Shown: piece after piece, positions 36,259 to 46,573 of the stretch
Layout: each line of letters opens with the position of its first letter
How positions within the stretch are numbered: the stretch's first letter is position 1
NCBI GenBank assembly: GCA_920105625.2
Contig: OV050032.1
Location: 71,157,879-71,221,878, forward strand
DNA: 64,000 nucleotides
DNA from: Clusia tigrina
Taxonomy: Eukaryota; Arthropoda; Insecta; Diptera; Clusiidae
Direction: 5' to 3'
Notes under the pieces: model-generated
The model's input: the letters and a program-made list of their open reading frames with translations, nothing else
Told to the model about the DNA's origin: nothing
Database searches by the model: none
Made by a program: the position numbers and the translations under genes

Positions 36259-36676
36259 GTGTAAGATTTCCGAGCGAGCGCACTCGGCAAATTCCACCGC
36301 TGAGTTCGTGCACTCACCTTCTCTTGTCCTGCATGTATTTGTTGCATTCCTCGTCGCTGTGTTTTTCCTCGCTCTTCGTAAGCACAGCGCTGATTGGCAA
36401 GATCGTTGGCTGTGGTGGTCGGGTTTTTTGTTGTAATTGCTATTATTCCAACTGGTCTAATATGCTGCTGCTGATCTGCGCTCCTACCACGGCCGCGCTA
36501 ATTGGTTACAATGCTTGTAGTTCTTTTCGTTAGGTTCTCACTGCAGTTGTTTCGGTTGGCATTGTGGGCGTTTCCAAGGTGCAATTATTCGGTCTGCTAT
36601 TCATGGTGTTTGTGTGTATATAGCGACTCTGTCACCTGTGGTGTGGACCAAAATTTCCCACAGAAGATTTTGGTTC

Positions 36677-38818
36677 TTACAATACATGCATATTAGAATT
36701 GAATGCAGTGCATGTTGACAATTCTCCTGCTGATAACGAATAATATTTGTCTCGATGTAGATTAGTGACTATATACTCGATTGTCCTTTCCAACATGAAA
36801 ATTCCAGTGCCTCCCATCATCTCAGTTGGCGTGATGCGTGCTTCCACAGAGATGAGTTTAAGGATCTCAATGGTATTCTTGCTGGGAACTTGTAACGTTG
36901 GTGGGAGATGGTCTTTGATTGCTCTCAGTTGTTGTTGCAGCTGAGACGGATACAGCAGAAGAGGATTGAGCTGTCCATGATGTGTGTCCGTCAGTACATC
37001 TAAAAAGAGCTCTTGATTTCGTTGGTAGTCCTGCATAGCCATAAGTACTCGACCGGAAATCGCATTAAACATTTCGGCTATTGCATGGTGGGATTTTGAC
37101 TTTGTGAAGTTGTCCTGCTGGCTATATAAATATTTTATTTGCTTGTGTAGTTGTTGAATTTGATCGTCAGATTTCTTTAAAATATTGCTAGTGGAGTCAA
37201 TTACCGATGTTTGGTTTCGAATTAGGTGCAGAAGATGTTCTTCGTTGCGGGATATGCCGTTTATCGTTGCAGACATTTCTTTAGCATAGTTGGAGCCAAA
37301 AATTCCAAACAACGCATTAGACAAGCTTCCAACAATTGCTAATGGAGCGTCTCGCCGTTGACGATGGATTTGTTCGTCGTATTGTAAGTACTCATCATCT
37401 TGTTGGATTAGCTGCCATTTAGTACGGAACTGGTCCACAGTTTTCTCACAATTAATTGTACCGCTTTGGATACGTGAACACGCTCGCTGCATTGCAGTTA
37501 TTCCTTGCATTATGTTGTTGCGCTCAAGCCAGTATTGGGGCATATTGTAATACACAACTATATTCCAATCTGTTGTTGTTAAGTAAGTCAGACCCATTTG
37601 TTCGAAATAGAGTCCTGTTTGACTTCCGAAAGCTACCTTAGTAATGGGGTCATCACCTGCTACTAGAGCAATTAGAAAGCATATGCATAGCAACAATACT
37701 GACGAGGGTGACACAGATCGTCTTCGCTTAGCTGGTGTATGACTTATGCCGTCTTTGAGATTTGTGGCTTCTTCTACTGGAGCTGGATGCTTATCAGGTT
37801 GTTCTACTGGATTACTTTCGGTAGACATGGGTAATGGCGCGAGTAAATGGACGCCTCTTCTGGTGAGGCCTGTTGAAGTTCGAATTTCCGCTACTCGCAC
37901 TAGGCCGTCAGCACCAGGAAATGTTTGAGTTACTCGACCAAGCCGCCATTTAATAACTGGCAAGTTATCCTCCTTTATTAATACCATTGTACCAGGCTGT
38001 AAATTATGACGCATGGTCTTCCATTTGTAGCGATGCTGGAGTTGGTTTAGATACTCCTTACTCCACCGACTCCAAAATTCCTGTTTCAACCTTGTGACTA
38101 AGTCCCATTGCTTCAGTAAATTTATGTTCAGATTCTCAGTGGGCTGGTCGACAAGACTTGTCAATGGTGCACCTGTTAAGAAGTGACCTGGAGTTAATGC
38201 TGCGTAATCGTGTTTATCATCTGACATAGGAGTCAGCGGCCGCGAGTTAAGAATGGCTTCTATTTCAACCATAACTGTCTCTAACTCTTCGTATGTTAAT
38301 CGGGCATTGGACAAACTTTTGTAAAATAGATGCTTTGCCGATTTAACCGCTGCTGCCCATAAGCCGCCAAAATGTGGCGATCTAGCAGGTGCGAAATGAA
38401 ACTCGATTCCCTTGTGTGCGCAGAATTTCATCAGCTGTGATTTGGTATCTACGTTGCGGATGATGTCCGCAATCTGTCTCAATTGATTTCGTGCTCCTAC
38501 GAAATTAGTCGCGTTGTCACAATGAAGATGCCGACAGTTCCCTCTTCGGCTCACAAACCTCTTCAAGGCTCCGATAAAGGCGTTGGTCGTAAGGTTGCTT
38601 ACCACTTCAATGTGTACGGCCTTAGTTTCAAAGCAACAAAATATCGCCACATAACACTTTTGTGGCGTCTTTCCCCTTTGATTGTAATGAAATTTAAATG
38701 GCCCACAAAAATCGACTCCAACGTGAATGAAAGGTTTATTTTGGTTGAACCCGCGATGCAGGTAACTGTCCCATGAGTTGCTGCAATGGCTTCGGCATAG
38801 CTTTAGTGCAAGATACAC
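36677..38818 (-). pseudogene. pol-env: integrase core, tail and env 5' part in one frame, copy 4
   Basis: A single 713-codon frame runs from the integrase core (DDE residues in GVDFCGPF, HCDNATNF and GGLWAAA; Glu of the catalytic triad is replaced by Ala in this copy) through the DUF5641-like tail into env (first Met at 37828), with the leader, RQRR cleavage site and fusion-peptide-like stretch. It stops where the solo LTR interrupts env. A 72-bp deletion near 36816 is in frame. The first 26 or so codons are out of phase because of the shared T insertion in the integrase linker. Confidence 0.83.
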
Positions 38819-39071
38819 AGTTTTTTACGATTGATCTGGCTATTGTTTTCGCATTAACCGGCCAATTAGCTTCCCGTGTCGCCGCTACTAGACCTGCTGG
38901 GCCAACATGCTTGTTATCAATGTGGATGTGTGTCATCAATATTTTAGTGATATCACTCCGATATGGCAATAGGGCTTGATATTTTGCTTCATGTGGTAGG
39001 GCTGAATTTGCTAATCGTCCTCCTACCCGCATAATGTCGTCTTTATCCAGAAATAGTGTAAGATCACCCAT
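38736..39071 (-). pseudogene. pol: integrase zinc-finger segment, copy 4
   Basis: The HHCC finger (HIHIDNKH and NCVSC) and linker are in a frame that ends at the T insertion near 38742. YWPV is changed to NWPV. On the RNase H side a replacement of two bases by nine near 39144 (cctttatatattatta) shifts the frame. Confidence 0.75.
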
Positions 39072-39276
39072 CCCTCTTCCAACTGGTTTGTTGTGCTTGA
39101 GAAGTTTATATTCAGGATTGAATGCTTGTCTCTGCAGGTCCTTTATATATTATTATAGTCTGAGTAGCACCTTTAATTTCTTCTGCGTCGAGGTCGATGG
39201 ATGTTTGAACTGGCACATTACGACAATTTTTAATGAATCGAAGTGCATATGCGGTGACTCTTTGAAGATGTGTCCA

Positions 39277-40867
39277 TCAATTTCGATGGTCAATCATTGA
39301 AGTAAACGACGGAATCTGTGACGTAGTAAGACATACCTGTCTCTTCTCTAATGCTGTGGTTGCATTGGCTGATGCTGCTGGCCACGATGACGGTGGTCCG
39401 TATAGAAACAGTGGTATATAAAACCACATGCCTTGTTGTTTGAATTGACCCGGGTTGATGCCTCGTGAGATCATGTCTGCCGGGTTTTTGTCTGTAGGTA
39501 CGTGACGCCATTGTTGCTTCACCGTTACTTCTTGTATAGCTGCCACTCGATTTGCCACAAAGGTGTGATAGGAAGACGAACTGGCAGAGATCCAGGCTAG
39601 CGTCACTTCAGAGTCAGACCACAGAAAGCATTCGCCTGTCCATTGTAAAATATGTTTTACCCTGTCCAATAACTGGGCTGCTAACCGTGCAGCACAGAGC
39701 TCCAGCCGAGGGAGCGTTTGTTGTTTTGGTGGTGTAGTCTTTGATCTAGAACACAACAGCTTAACGCTCACAGATCTATCTGTTTTTATCGACCTTGCAT
39801 AAATAACAGCGCCATAGGCCTGCTCGGATGCATCGGCAAAAGCGTGTAATTCTCTCTGATGCACATTGTCCTTTGTGGTTGGAAATACGTAGCGTGAAAT
39901 TTGCAAGTTCTCAAGTTCCTGGATGTTTTCTCTAAACTGGCTCCAGAAGGTATGCAAGTCCATAGGGAGTGCTTCGTCCCAGCTTAATTTTAGACGCCAC
40001 AGCGATTTCATGAATATTTTTGCACATGAAACAACTGGTGACAAAAAACCTATTGGGTCGAAAATATGCGCGATGTCCGACAGTACTTGGAGATCCGTTA
40101 CTTTGGCTGCTGTGCTCCATTTGGTCCTTATTAGGAAGTAATCAGTCCCAGGTTGCCACGTTAAACCAAGCGTTGTGATGATAAAACTATCGTTGTCAAA
40201 ATTCAATTGGATTGCTCGATCCTCTGCGTTGATGTTCGTTAACAGTGTTTTATTACTCGCACACCATTTCCTCAACTTAAAACCTGCTGACTTGGTGAGG
40301 GAGTTCAATTCCTCCTGCACGCGCAAGGCTTCTGCTAATGTGTCGGCTCCACTCATAACATCGTCCACATAAAAATCTCGTTGTAAGCATCTGGAGCCGT
40401 GCGGATATTGTGTGCCATGTTCCTTGGCTAATATGCGTAGACATTTTATCGCCAAATATGGTGCCGATGTGACTCCATAAGTCACTGTGTTTAATTGGTA
40501 ACTTTTCATAGGTTCGCTTGGCGTGTTCCTCCACAAGTTGATGCTTGCGGTCAGCTTCGTTCACGATAATTTGTCTGTACATTTTCTCGATATCTGCTGT
40601 AAAAACATATCTGCGTACTCGAAATCTCAAAAGAACCGCAAATAAGTCTTCTTGAAGTTTTGGACCTGGTAGTAGCACATTGTTCAATGATACATTTGTT
40701 GACGTCTTCATTGATGCGTCGAACACGACACGCAACTTTGTGGTGGTGCTGTCTGGCTTCAGAATGCAGTGGTGAGGTAAGAAGTAGTGGGGTTGGTTTA
40801 TGCTTCCGCTAACTTCTTCCATGTGACCTAGCCGCAGGTATTCCTCCATGAAGGCCGTATACTGCAT
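39277..40867 (-). pseudogene. pol: reverse transcriptase and RNase H, copy 4 (5-bp deletion)
   Basis: RT fingers and the first palm motif are joined here (40277-40867) because the A run is full length, unlike copies 1-3. A 5-bp deletion near 40537, in the QLILWRN codons, then shifts the frame; copy 7 has the same deletion. The remaining palm (YVDD) and RNase H (all three acidic residues) are open at 39277-40536 and end at the TGA shared with copies 1, 6 and 7. Confidence 0.83.
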
Positions 40868-41109
40868 TTTGATGGAGGGTTTCTTTGCAATTTACGTTCG
40901 ATGGCGTAAAAGCGTTGTAATGCAATAGCTTTCGAGTCTCCAAGAGGGCTTGCGTTATCAACGAAAGGCAAACGCACAACGAACTGTCCGTTCGCTGCTC
41001 GACACACCGTTTGGTTGAAAAATGCTTCGCAATTTCTTTCTATCGCTGTTAGCGGCGGGCTGTTGGTGTCAAATTCTTCTAGCTGCCAGAAACGATCGAG
41101 CTGTTGGGT

Positions 41110-42405
41110 TTATGATTCATCTTCATTCGTAACTCCAATACCGCAGAACGTAGTCTCAGCTGTTGATGGAACTGTGATGTGTCCACCAAGCACCCATCCG
41201 AACACGGTGTTTTGCAATATGGGGAGTCCGGTTCCCAATTTGATTTGGCCGACTACTAGCAATTCCAGATAACATTCGTTGCCTATAAGAATGTCAATTA
41301 GACCTGATTGATTAAACTCCGGATCAGCCAATTGAATATTTTTAGGAATAGGCCATGCTGTCACGTCGAAACTCTGTGTTGGCAGTGGATGTGTAATTTT
41401 TGGCAGTATGACAACTTCAATTCGGGCTGAGTAACTAGTCAATCGTGACTCAAGTTTAATGTTGGCTCGGTGAGTAGCGCGTTGTTGAATTTCCCCAATT
41501 CCATCAAAGTACTGCGGATTGTATTGTGTTGGTAATCCGAGCTTCTTTGCCAACCTGTCCGTAATGTGGTTTGTCTGCGAACCGCCGTCCAAAATTGCAC
41601 GGCATTGAAATTCATTGCCACGGAAGTCATTGACTTTTAAGACGACAGTGCTCAACAGCACATGTTTCACGACCGCACGATTGACCGGGGACACTAATGA
41701 AGTGGTGAGTTGTTTTTATATGGCACTGGTATAGCTATGTAAATCCACGGTAGGCTCACTTACGAATGTTGTGAGTGTCTGAGATGACCCTTGACTGGAC
41801 TGACCCGAGTTATTGGATGGGCCCTTAGCTAGCTGTTGATCAAAATGCACTAATGAGTTGTGCTTCTTGTTGCATTTGGTGCATCCTCTCATTGAACAAG
41901 TTTTCGATGTATGGCCATTTTTCATACAATTCGCATATAACTTGTGTTGTTTAATTATATCAAAACGCTGATGCGGCGTTTTCGCCAAGAATTGTGCGCA
42001 TGCAAAAAGTTGGTGATTGCCTTTGCATATGAGGCAGCCCGTTGCGGCCTTGGTTGCTGAGAATAGCGTTGAATGATACTTCGCGTTTGTCGATTTATTG
42101 TTGATAATTTTGTGTTGTGGTTCTCGGTCTTCACATGATTGAAAACGTTTTTCTAAGAATTTCAATAGGCGGTCAATGGGTTGGAACTCCTGAGGCTGAT
42201 CTAGCGTCAGTTCATACTCGGATCTTGACGTTTTATCTAACTTCTGCAATAAAAGATACTCCAAAATTGTGTGGAAGCTATCTACGGGAACTCCTTGGCT
42301 TTTTAACGCGTAAATGCATTCCTTGGCTGCATCGTGTACAGTTTTAAGCGTTGAGCCCATTTCACTGCTAGCATTCTTTATATTAAACAGCACAAGATTT
42401 GCCAA
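41110..42405 (-). pseudogene. gag-pol: Gag C terminus and aspartic protease, copy 4 (two nonsense codons)
   Basis: The knuckle-bearing segment (41716-42405) stops at TSAI, where a Lys-rich run has gained TAA. The protease segment (41110-41694, ILDGGSQTNHIT) stops early at TAA for Asn near 41110. Both stops are private to this copy. The second knuckle reads YANC, losing its first Cys. The remaining DUF1758-like end (40880-41109) is still recognisable. Confidence 0.82.
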
Positions 42406-43330
42406 GCTGCGTCATAGTTTTCCTCGCATGCTGGCAAGTGACCGATGAGTGCTTTAGCTTCTCCGGTTACGTTGGCAGCCAAGTAAAACATTTTTTGTGT
42501 GTTGCTTATTGGCTGAGTATGTATCATCTTAACATACAAATCGCGAAATGGTATCCACGTTGAATAGCTACCGTCAAAAACTGGCAAGGTAACTTTAGGC
42601 AAATGCACATTTAATGCCTGTGGTATGGTGTGGATTGGCGTGGAGTTGCTCGGTGTACTGACTGGAATATGTTGTCGTAACTTAATCTCGTAGAATTTGT
42701 CCGCATCATAACCATCAATTTCCGCCAGGTTTGTTCGTTGCCATATCCATTGGTTATTTTGCACCAGATTATCGTTGTAACGTATCAATAGTTTTGTTTT
42801 GATATCATAGTACACTGGTGGATGTGACTGATCAGTTTCCGAGTGCACATCCCCAATGACTCGAGAAATTGCACGCACCAACGCCTTTTGCAGCCGTACT
42901 AGGGCTAACAGTCCATCGCCTTCCTGATGGCTGGTTCGCGGTGTGCTGTCCTTGCGGTTAGAGCCTCCTTGATGGACGTAGAAGGGAACTTCAAGTTGCA
43001 AGGCGTTTTACGCTTTTCTCCTTCCTCATTGATGATGTGCTGTAATTTGGTGAACAGCCAGTCGTAGAGGTTTGCTACGTTGCCTCTATAATCCTGTTTG
43101 AAGTACTCATGATTAACTTCGTCTAGCTCGAGTACGAGATGATGTTGATGTTCGAATGTAGACCATGCCTCCTTCAGAGTCTTCATGCGTTTACTGTCAT
43201 ATTCGATGGTTTTACGGTCTTGTGTGTCCTTTTTAAAGTTGCTCACCAGTTGCTCTATTGCCGAGCCCACTTCATACTGTGCCCTGGTCAACTTGTCCAA
43301 CTGCTCAATTGTTTCTTGGTGATGCGCCAT
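42378..43330 (-). pseudogene. gag: Gag N terminus and core, copy 4
   Basis: The N-terminal segment (42905-43330, 141 codons) is full length. The core (42378-43001) has a 27-nt in-frame deletion (FYEIKLRQH) removing the EDAFQNVLI stretch near 42687. The frame break between the two and the ILCCLI end are the shared ones. Confidence 0.82.
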
Positions 43331-43396
43331 CCTTCAGAATCTCGCCTTGTGGTAAACAGGCGATCGTGAGTTCTTATCTCGCCGGGGCCTCCAAAA

Positions 43397-43899
43397 TGTT
43401 TCTATACCGATTAGTTGGTTTACTAATCGGTTGCCGATTCCTTGGGTGCAATACCGAAGGATCGTGATGATGACTTCAAGTGCAATACTGAAGTCTGATA
43501 TCTCTTTGGGTACAGTACCGAAAGAGTGTTGTGGTTAATCAAGTATTAATTTTGAATTAACCTTGTGGTTGACAGTGGCGACAAAGAAAACACTGTTGAA
43601 TGGTTGACTTCAAAAGTATATCTCAATTTTTATTTATAAATTGATTGAATTTATATTATAATTTTGATTATGCTACAGAAATAAATATATTTGTGGTGTC
43701 TGCAAGTATGTGCAAGGCACCAGCGTTTGTGCGTACGTAGGGCAAATTAATACTTTAGCTCGCACGTGTATGGAAATGCTGATGAGGCTTCACACGCTGT
43801 ATATCCGTTCATCGGGTGTACTGCTTATTCTGCGTTCACGAGCGGGCATTGGTGATGGGAATTGCTGATTGGAGTTTTGCGTTGGAGCAGGTACAAACA
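43397..43899 (-). repeat. LTR E, shared between copies 4 and 5
   Basis: A 503-bp LTR. It shares gcaagtatg with C and H, and tagctcgcacgtgtatgg with H only, linking the right ends of copies 4 and 7. Confidence 0.95.
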
Positions 43900-43934
43900 T
43901 CCTCCCGCCTGTTGAGCATATTCTCAACTTCGAA

Positions 43935-44180
43935 TTAAATGCTGTTTGCGCGTACCCGTACTCGAAAATCTGGAGCTCGTCGCCTCTTTTGCTTCGAATA
44001 TCGCTGGTAGGAGATCCAGATAAGACAGATCAATGTGATGAGCAAACCGATATATCCGATGCTGAACTGATGGACTTCTCGGCTCTTAAGCGGTAGATCC
44101 ATTTGCTCATTGTTTTGCAATTGTTGCACATGTTCATGTAGGACTTGAATATCGTCCGTCAGGTTGGACTGGTATTCTAG
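43935..44180 (-). pseudogene. env: env C-terminal remnant, copy 5
   Basis: The membrane anchor and tail only, ending at the same deletion junction as copy 2 (attctagttatcc). A Ser to Gly change lies beside the anchor (YIGLLITLICL). Confidence 0.83.
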
Positions 44181-44273
44181 TTATCCTCCTTCATTAATAC
44201 TATTGTACCAGGCTGGAAAATCTGACGCATGGTCTTCCATTTGTAGCGATGCTGGAGTTGGCTTAGATACTCC

Positions 44274-44815
44274 TTACTCCTGGTCGACAACACTTGTCAA
44301 TGGTGCACCTGTTAAGAAGTGACCTGGAGTTAATTCTGCGTAATCGTGTGGATCATCTGACATAGGAGTCAGCGGCCGCGAGTTAAGAATGGCTTCTATT
44401 TCAACCATAAATGTCTCTAACTCTTCGTATTTTAATCGGGCATTGGACAAACTTTTGTAAAATAGATTCTTTGCCGATTTAACCGCTGCTTCCCATAAGC
44501 CGCCAAAATGTGGCGATCTAGCAGGTGCGAAATGAAACTCGATTCCCTTGTGTGCGCAGAATTTCATCAGCTGTGATTTGGTATCTACGTTGTGGATTAT
44601 GTCCGCAATCTGTCTCAATTGATTTCGTGCTCCTACGAAATTAGTCGCGTTGTCACAATGAAGATGCCGACAGTTCCCTCTTCGGCTCACAAACCTCTTC
44701 AAGGCTCCGATAAAGGCGTTGGTCGTAAGGTTGCTTACCACTTCAATGTGTACGGCCTTAGTTGCAAAGCAACAAAATATCGCCACATAACACTTTTGTG
44801 GCGTCTTTCACCTTT
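44274..44815 (-). pseudogene. pol: integrase core fragment, copy 5
   Basis: A 170-codon frame keeps the second Asp (HCDNATNF) and the Glu (GGLWEAA) of the DDE triad, but the first Asp and the zinc finger are removed by the fusion to RT. The C-terminal side is cut by the 80-bp deletion. It shares LKYEELET with copies 3 and 7, and YAELTPGHFL with 6 and 7. Confidence 0.8.
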
Positions 44816-45610
44816 GATTGTAATGAAATTCCTCCTGCACGTGCAAGGCTTCTGCTAATGTGTCGGCTCCACTCATAACATCGTCCACATAAAAATCTCG
44901 TTGTAAGCATCTGGAGCCGTGCGGATATTGTGTGCTATGTTCCTTGGCTAATATGCGTAGACATTTTATCGCCAAATATGGTGCCGATGTGACTCCATAA
45001 GTCACTGTGTTTAATTGGTAACTTTTCAGAGGTTCGCTTGGCGTGTTCCTCCACAAGATTAGTTGATGCTTGCGGTCAGCTTCGTTCACGATAATTTGTC
45101 TGTACATTTTCTCGATTCTGCTGTAAAAACATATCTGCTTACTCGAAATCTCAAAAGAACCGCAAATAAGTCTTCTTGAAATTTTGGACCTGGTAGTAGC
45201 ACATTGTTCAATGATACATTTGTTGACGTCTTCATTGATGCGTCGAACACGACACGCAACTTTGTGGTGGTGCTGTCTGGCTTCAGAATGCAGTGGTGAG
45301 GTAAGAAGTAGTGGGGTTGGTTTATGCTTCCGCTAACTTCTTCCATGTGACCTAGCCGCAGGTATTCCTCCATGAAGGCCGTATACTGCATTTTGATGAC
45401 GGGGTTTCTTTGCAATTTACGTTCGATGGCGTAAAATTGGCGTGGCGTGTGGATTGGCGTGGAGTTGCTCGGTGTACTGACTGGAATATGTTGTCGTAAC
45501 TTAATGAGTACGTTTTGAAACGCATCTTCGATCTCGTAGAATTTGTCCGCATCATAACCATCAATTTCCGCCAGGTTTGTTCGTTGCCATATCCATTGGT
45601 TATTTTGCAC
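44808..45610 (-). pseudogene. gag-RT chimera produced by deletion, copy 5
   Basis: A 174-codon frame (45086-45610) begins in the Gag core (NNQWIWQRTNLAEIDG) and passes through a deletion junction near 45436 into the end of the protease region and RT fingers and palm. The protease-RT junction (NPVIKMQYTAF) is unshifted. One missing base near 45115 (ctcgattctg for ctcgatatctg) breaks the palm, which continues with YVDD at 44808-45107 until it fuses to integrase sequence. It is a deletion product, not a new functional gene. Confidence 0.8.
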
Positions 45611-45645
45611 CAGATTATCGTTCTAACGTATCAATAGTTTTGTTT

Positions 45646-46145
45646 TCATACATAGTACACTGGTGGATGTGACTGATCAGTTTCCGAGTGCACATCCCCA
45701 ATGACTCGAGAAATTGCACGCACCAACGCCTTTTGCAGCCGTACTAGGGCTAACAGTCCATCGCCTTCCTGATGGCTGGTTCGCGGTGTGCTGTCCTTGT
45801 GGTTAGAGCCTCCTTGATGGACGTGGAAGGGAACTTCAAGTTGCAAGGCGTTTTACGCTTTTCTCCTTCCTCATTGATGATGTGCTGTAATTTGGTGAAC
45901 AGCCAGTCGTAGAGGTTTGCTACGTTGCCTCTATAATCCTGTTTGAAGTACTCATGATTAACTTCGTCTAGCTCGAGTACGAGATGATGTTGATGTTCGA
46001 ATGTAGACCATGCCTCCTTCAGAGTCTTCATGCATTTACTGGCATATTCGATGGTTTTACGGTCTTTTGTGTCCTTTATAAAGTTGCTCACCAGTTGCTC
46101 TATTGCCGAGCCCACTTCATACTGTGCCCTGGTCAACTTGTCCAA
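45646..46145 (-). pseudogene. gag: Gag N-terminal segment, copy 5
   Basis: The 5' part of gag (45750-46145) starts downstream of the usual ATG because MAHHQ has lost its Met (gcgccttcc for gcgccatcc). The following core segment (45646-45846) is in the shifted frame and is broken again near 45655 by a small rearrangement (gttttcatacatag). Confidence 0.8.
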
Positions 46146-46241
46146 CTGCTCAATTGTTTCTTGGTGATGCGCCTTCCTTCAGAATCTCGCCTTGTGGTAA
46201 ACAGGCGATCGTGAGTTCTTATCTCGCCGGGGCCTCCAAAA

Positions 46242-46538
46242 TGTTTCTATACCGATTAGTTGGTTTACTAATCGGTTGCCGAATCCTTGGGTGCAATACC
46301 GAAGGATCGTGATGATGACTTCAAGTGCAATACTGAAGTCTGATATCTCTTTGGGTACAGTACCGAAAGAGTGTTGTGGTTAATCAAGTATTAATTTTGA
46401 ATTAACCTTGTGGTTGAAAGTGGCGACAAAGAAAACACTGTTGAATGGTTGACTTCAAAAGTATATCTCAATTTTTATTTATAAATTGATTGAATTTATA
46501 TTATAATTTTGATTATGCTACAGAAATAAATATATTTG
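46242..46538 (-). repeat. LTR F, truncated, shared between copies 5 and 6
   Basis: Only the first 297 bp (plus-strand orientation) remain; about 205 bp are missing, with a junction atatttgtcctccc straight to the purine tract of copy 6. In coding orientation the lost part is the LTR 5' portion, where U3 and its promoter elements would lie, so copy 5 and copy 6 are joined by a promoter-less LTR. Confidence 0.93.
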
Positions 46539-46573
46539 TCCTCCCGCCTGTTGAGCATATTCTCAACTTCGAA

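Larger units (their letters stand above)
35208..36681. mobile_element. solo LTR of a different, probably Gypsy-type, retrotransposon
   Basis: The 1474-bp insertion starts TGTAACGACTC and ends TTCTTACA, bounded by a 4-bp duplication and present only in copy 4. No gag, pol or env is found inside, so it is a solo LTR left by recombination between two LTRs, or a non-coding derivative. It contains four tandem stem-loops (35451-35704), two pairs of direct repeats (36054-36258) and GTT/TTG-rich stretches around 35880-36060. Orientation and family are unknown; short open frames on either strand show no recognisable domain. Confidence 0.85.
34554..43396 (-). mobile_element. BEL/Pao copy 4, internal region interrupted by a foreign solo LTR
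   Basis: At 8843 bp this is the longest internal region, because a 1474-bp solo LTR has inserted into env. Other private lesions: a 72-bp in-frame env deletion near 36816, a small env deletion near 34883, about 7 extra bases near 39144 at the RNase H-integrase side, two nonsense codons in the protease region and a 27-nt gag deletion. A 5-bp RT deletion (near 40537) is shared with copy 7, and the integrase linker T insertion with copies 3 and 6. Confidence 0.95.
43900..46241 (-). mobile_element. BEL/Pao copy 5, internal region with multiple deletions
   Basis: Only 2342 bp remain. The order of blocks is still collinear with the element, but four junctions remove material: env to integrase tail at 44180 (identical to copy 2), about 80 bp inside the integrase tail at 44280, integrase to RT at about 44830 (shared aatt), and RT to gag at about 45436. 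It keeps the ancestral, in-frame state at both the protease-RT junction and the RT 5-bp site. Confidence 0.93.

Noticed and set aside
45086..45610. New chimeric gag-RT gene in copy 5
   Set aside because: The frame is the by-product of a deletion in a decayed copy, lacks catalytic motifs and a promoter context, and ends in frameshifted sequence.
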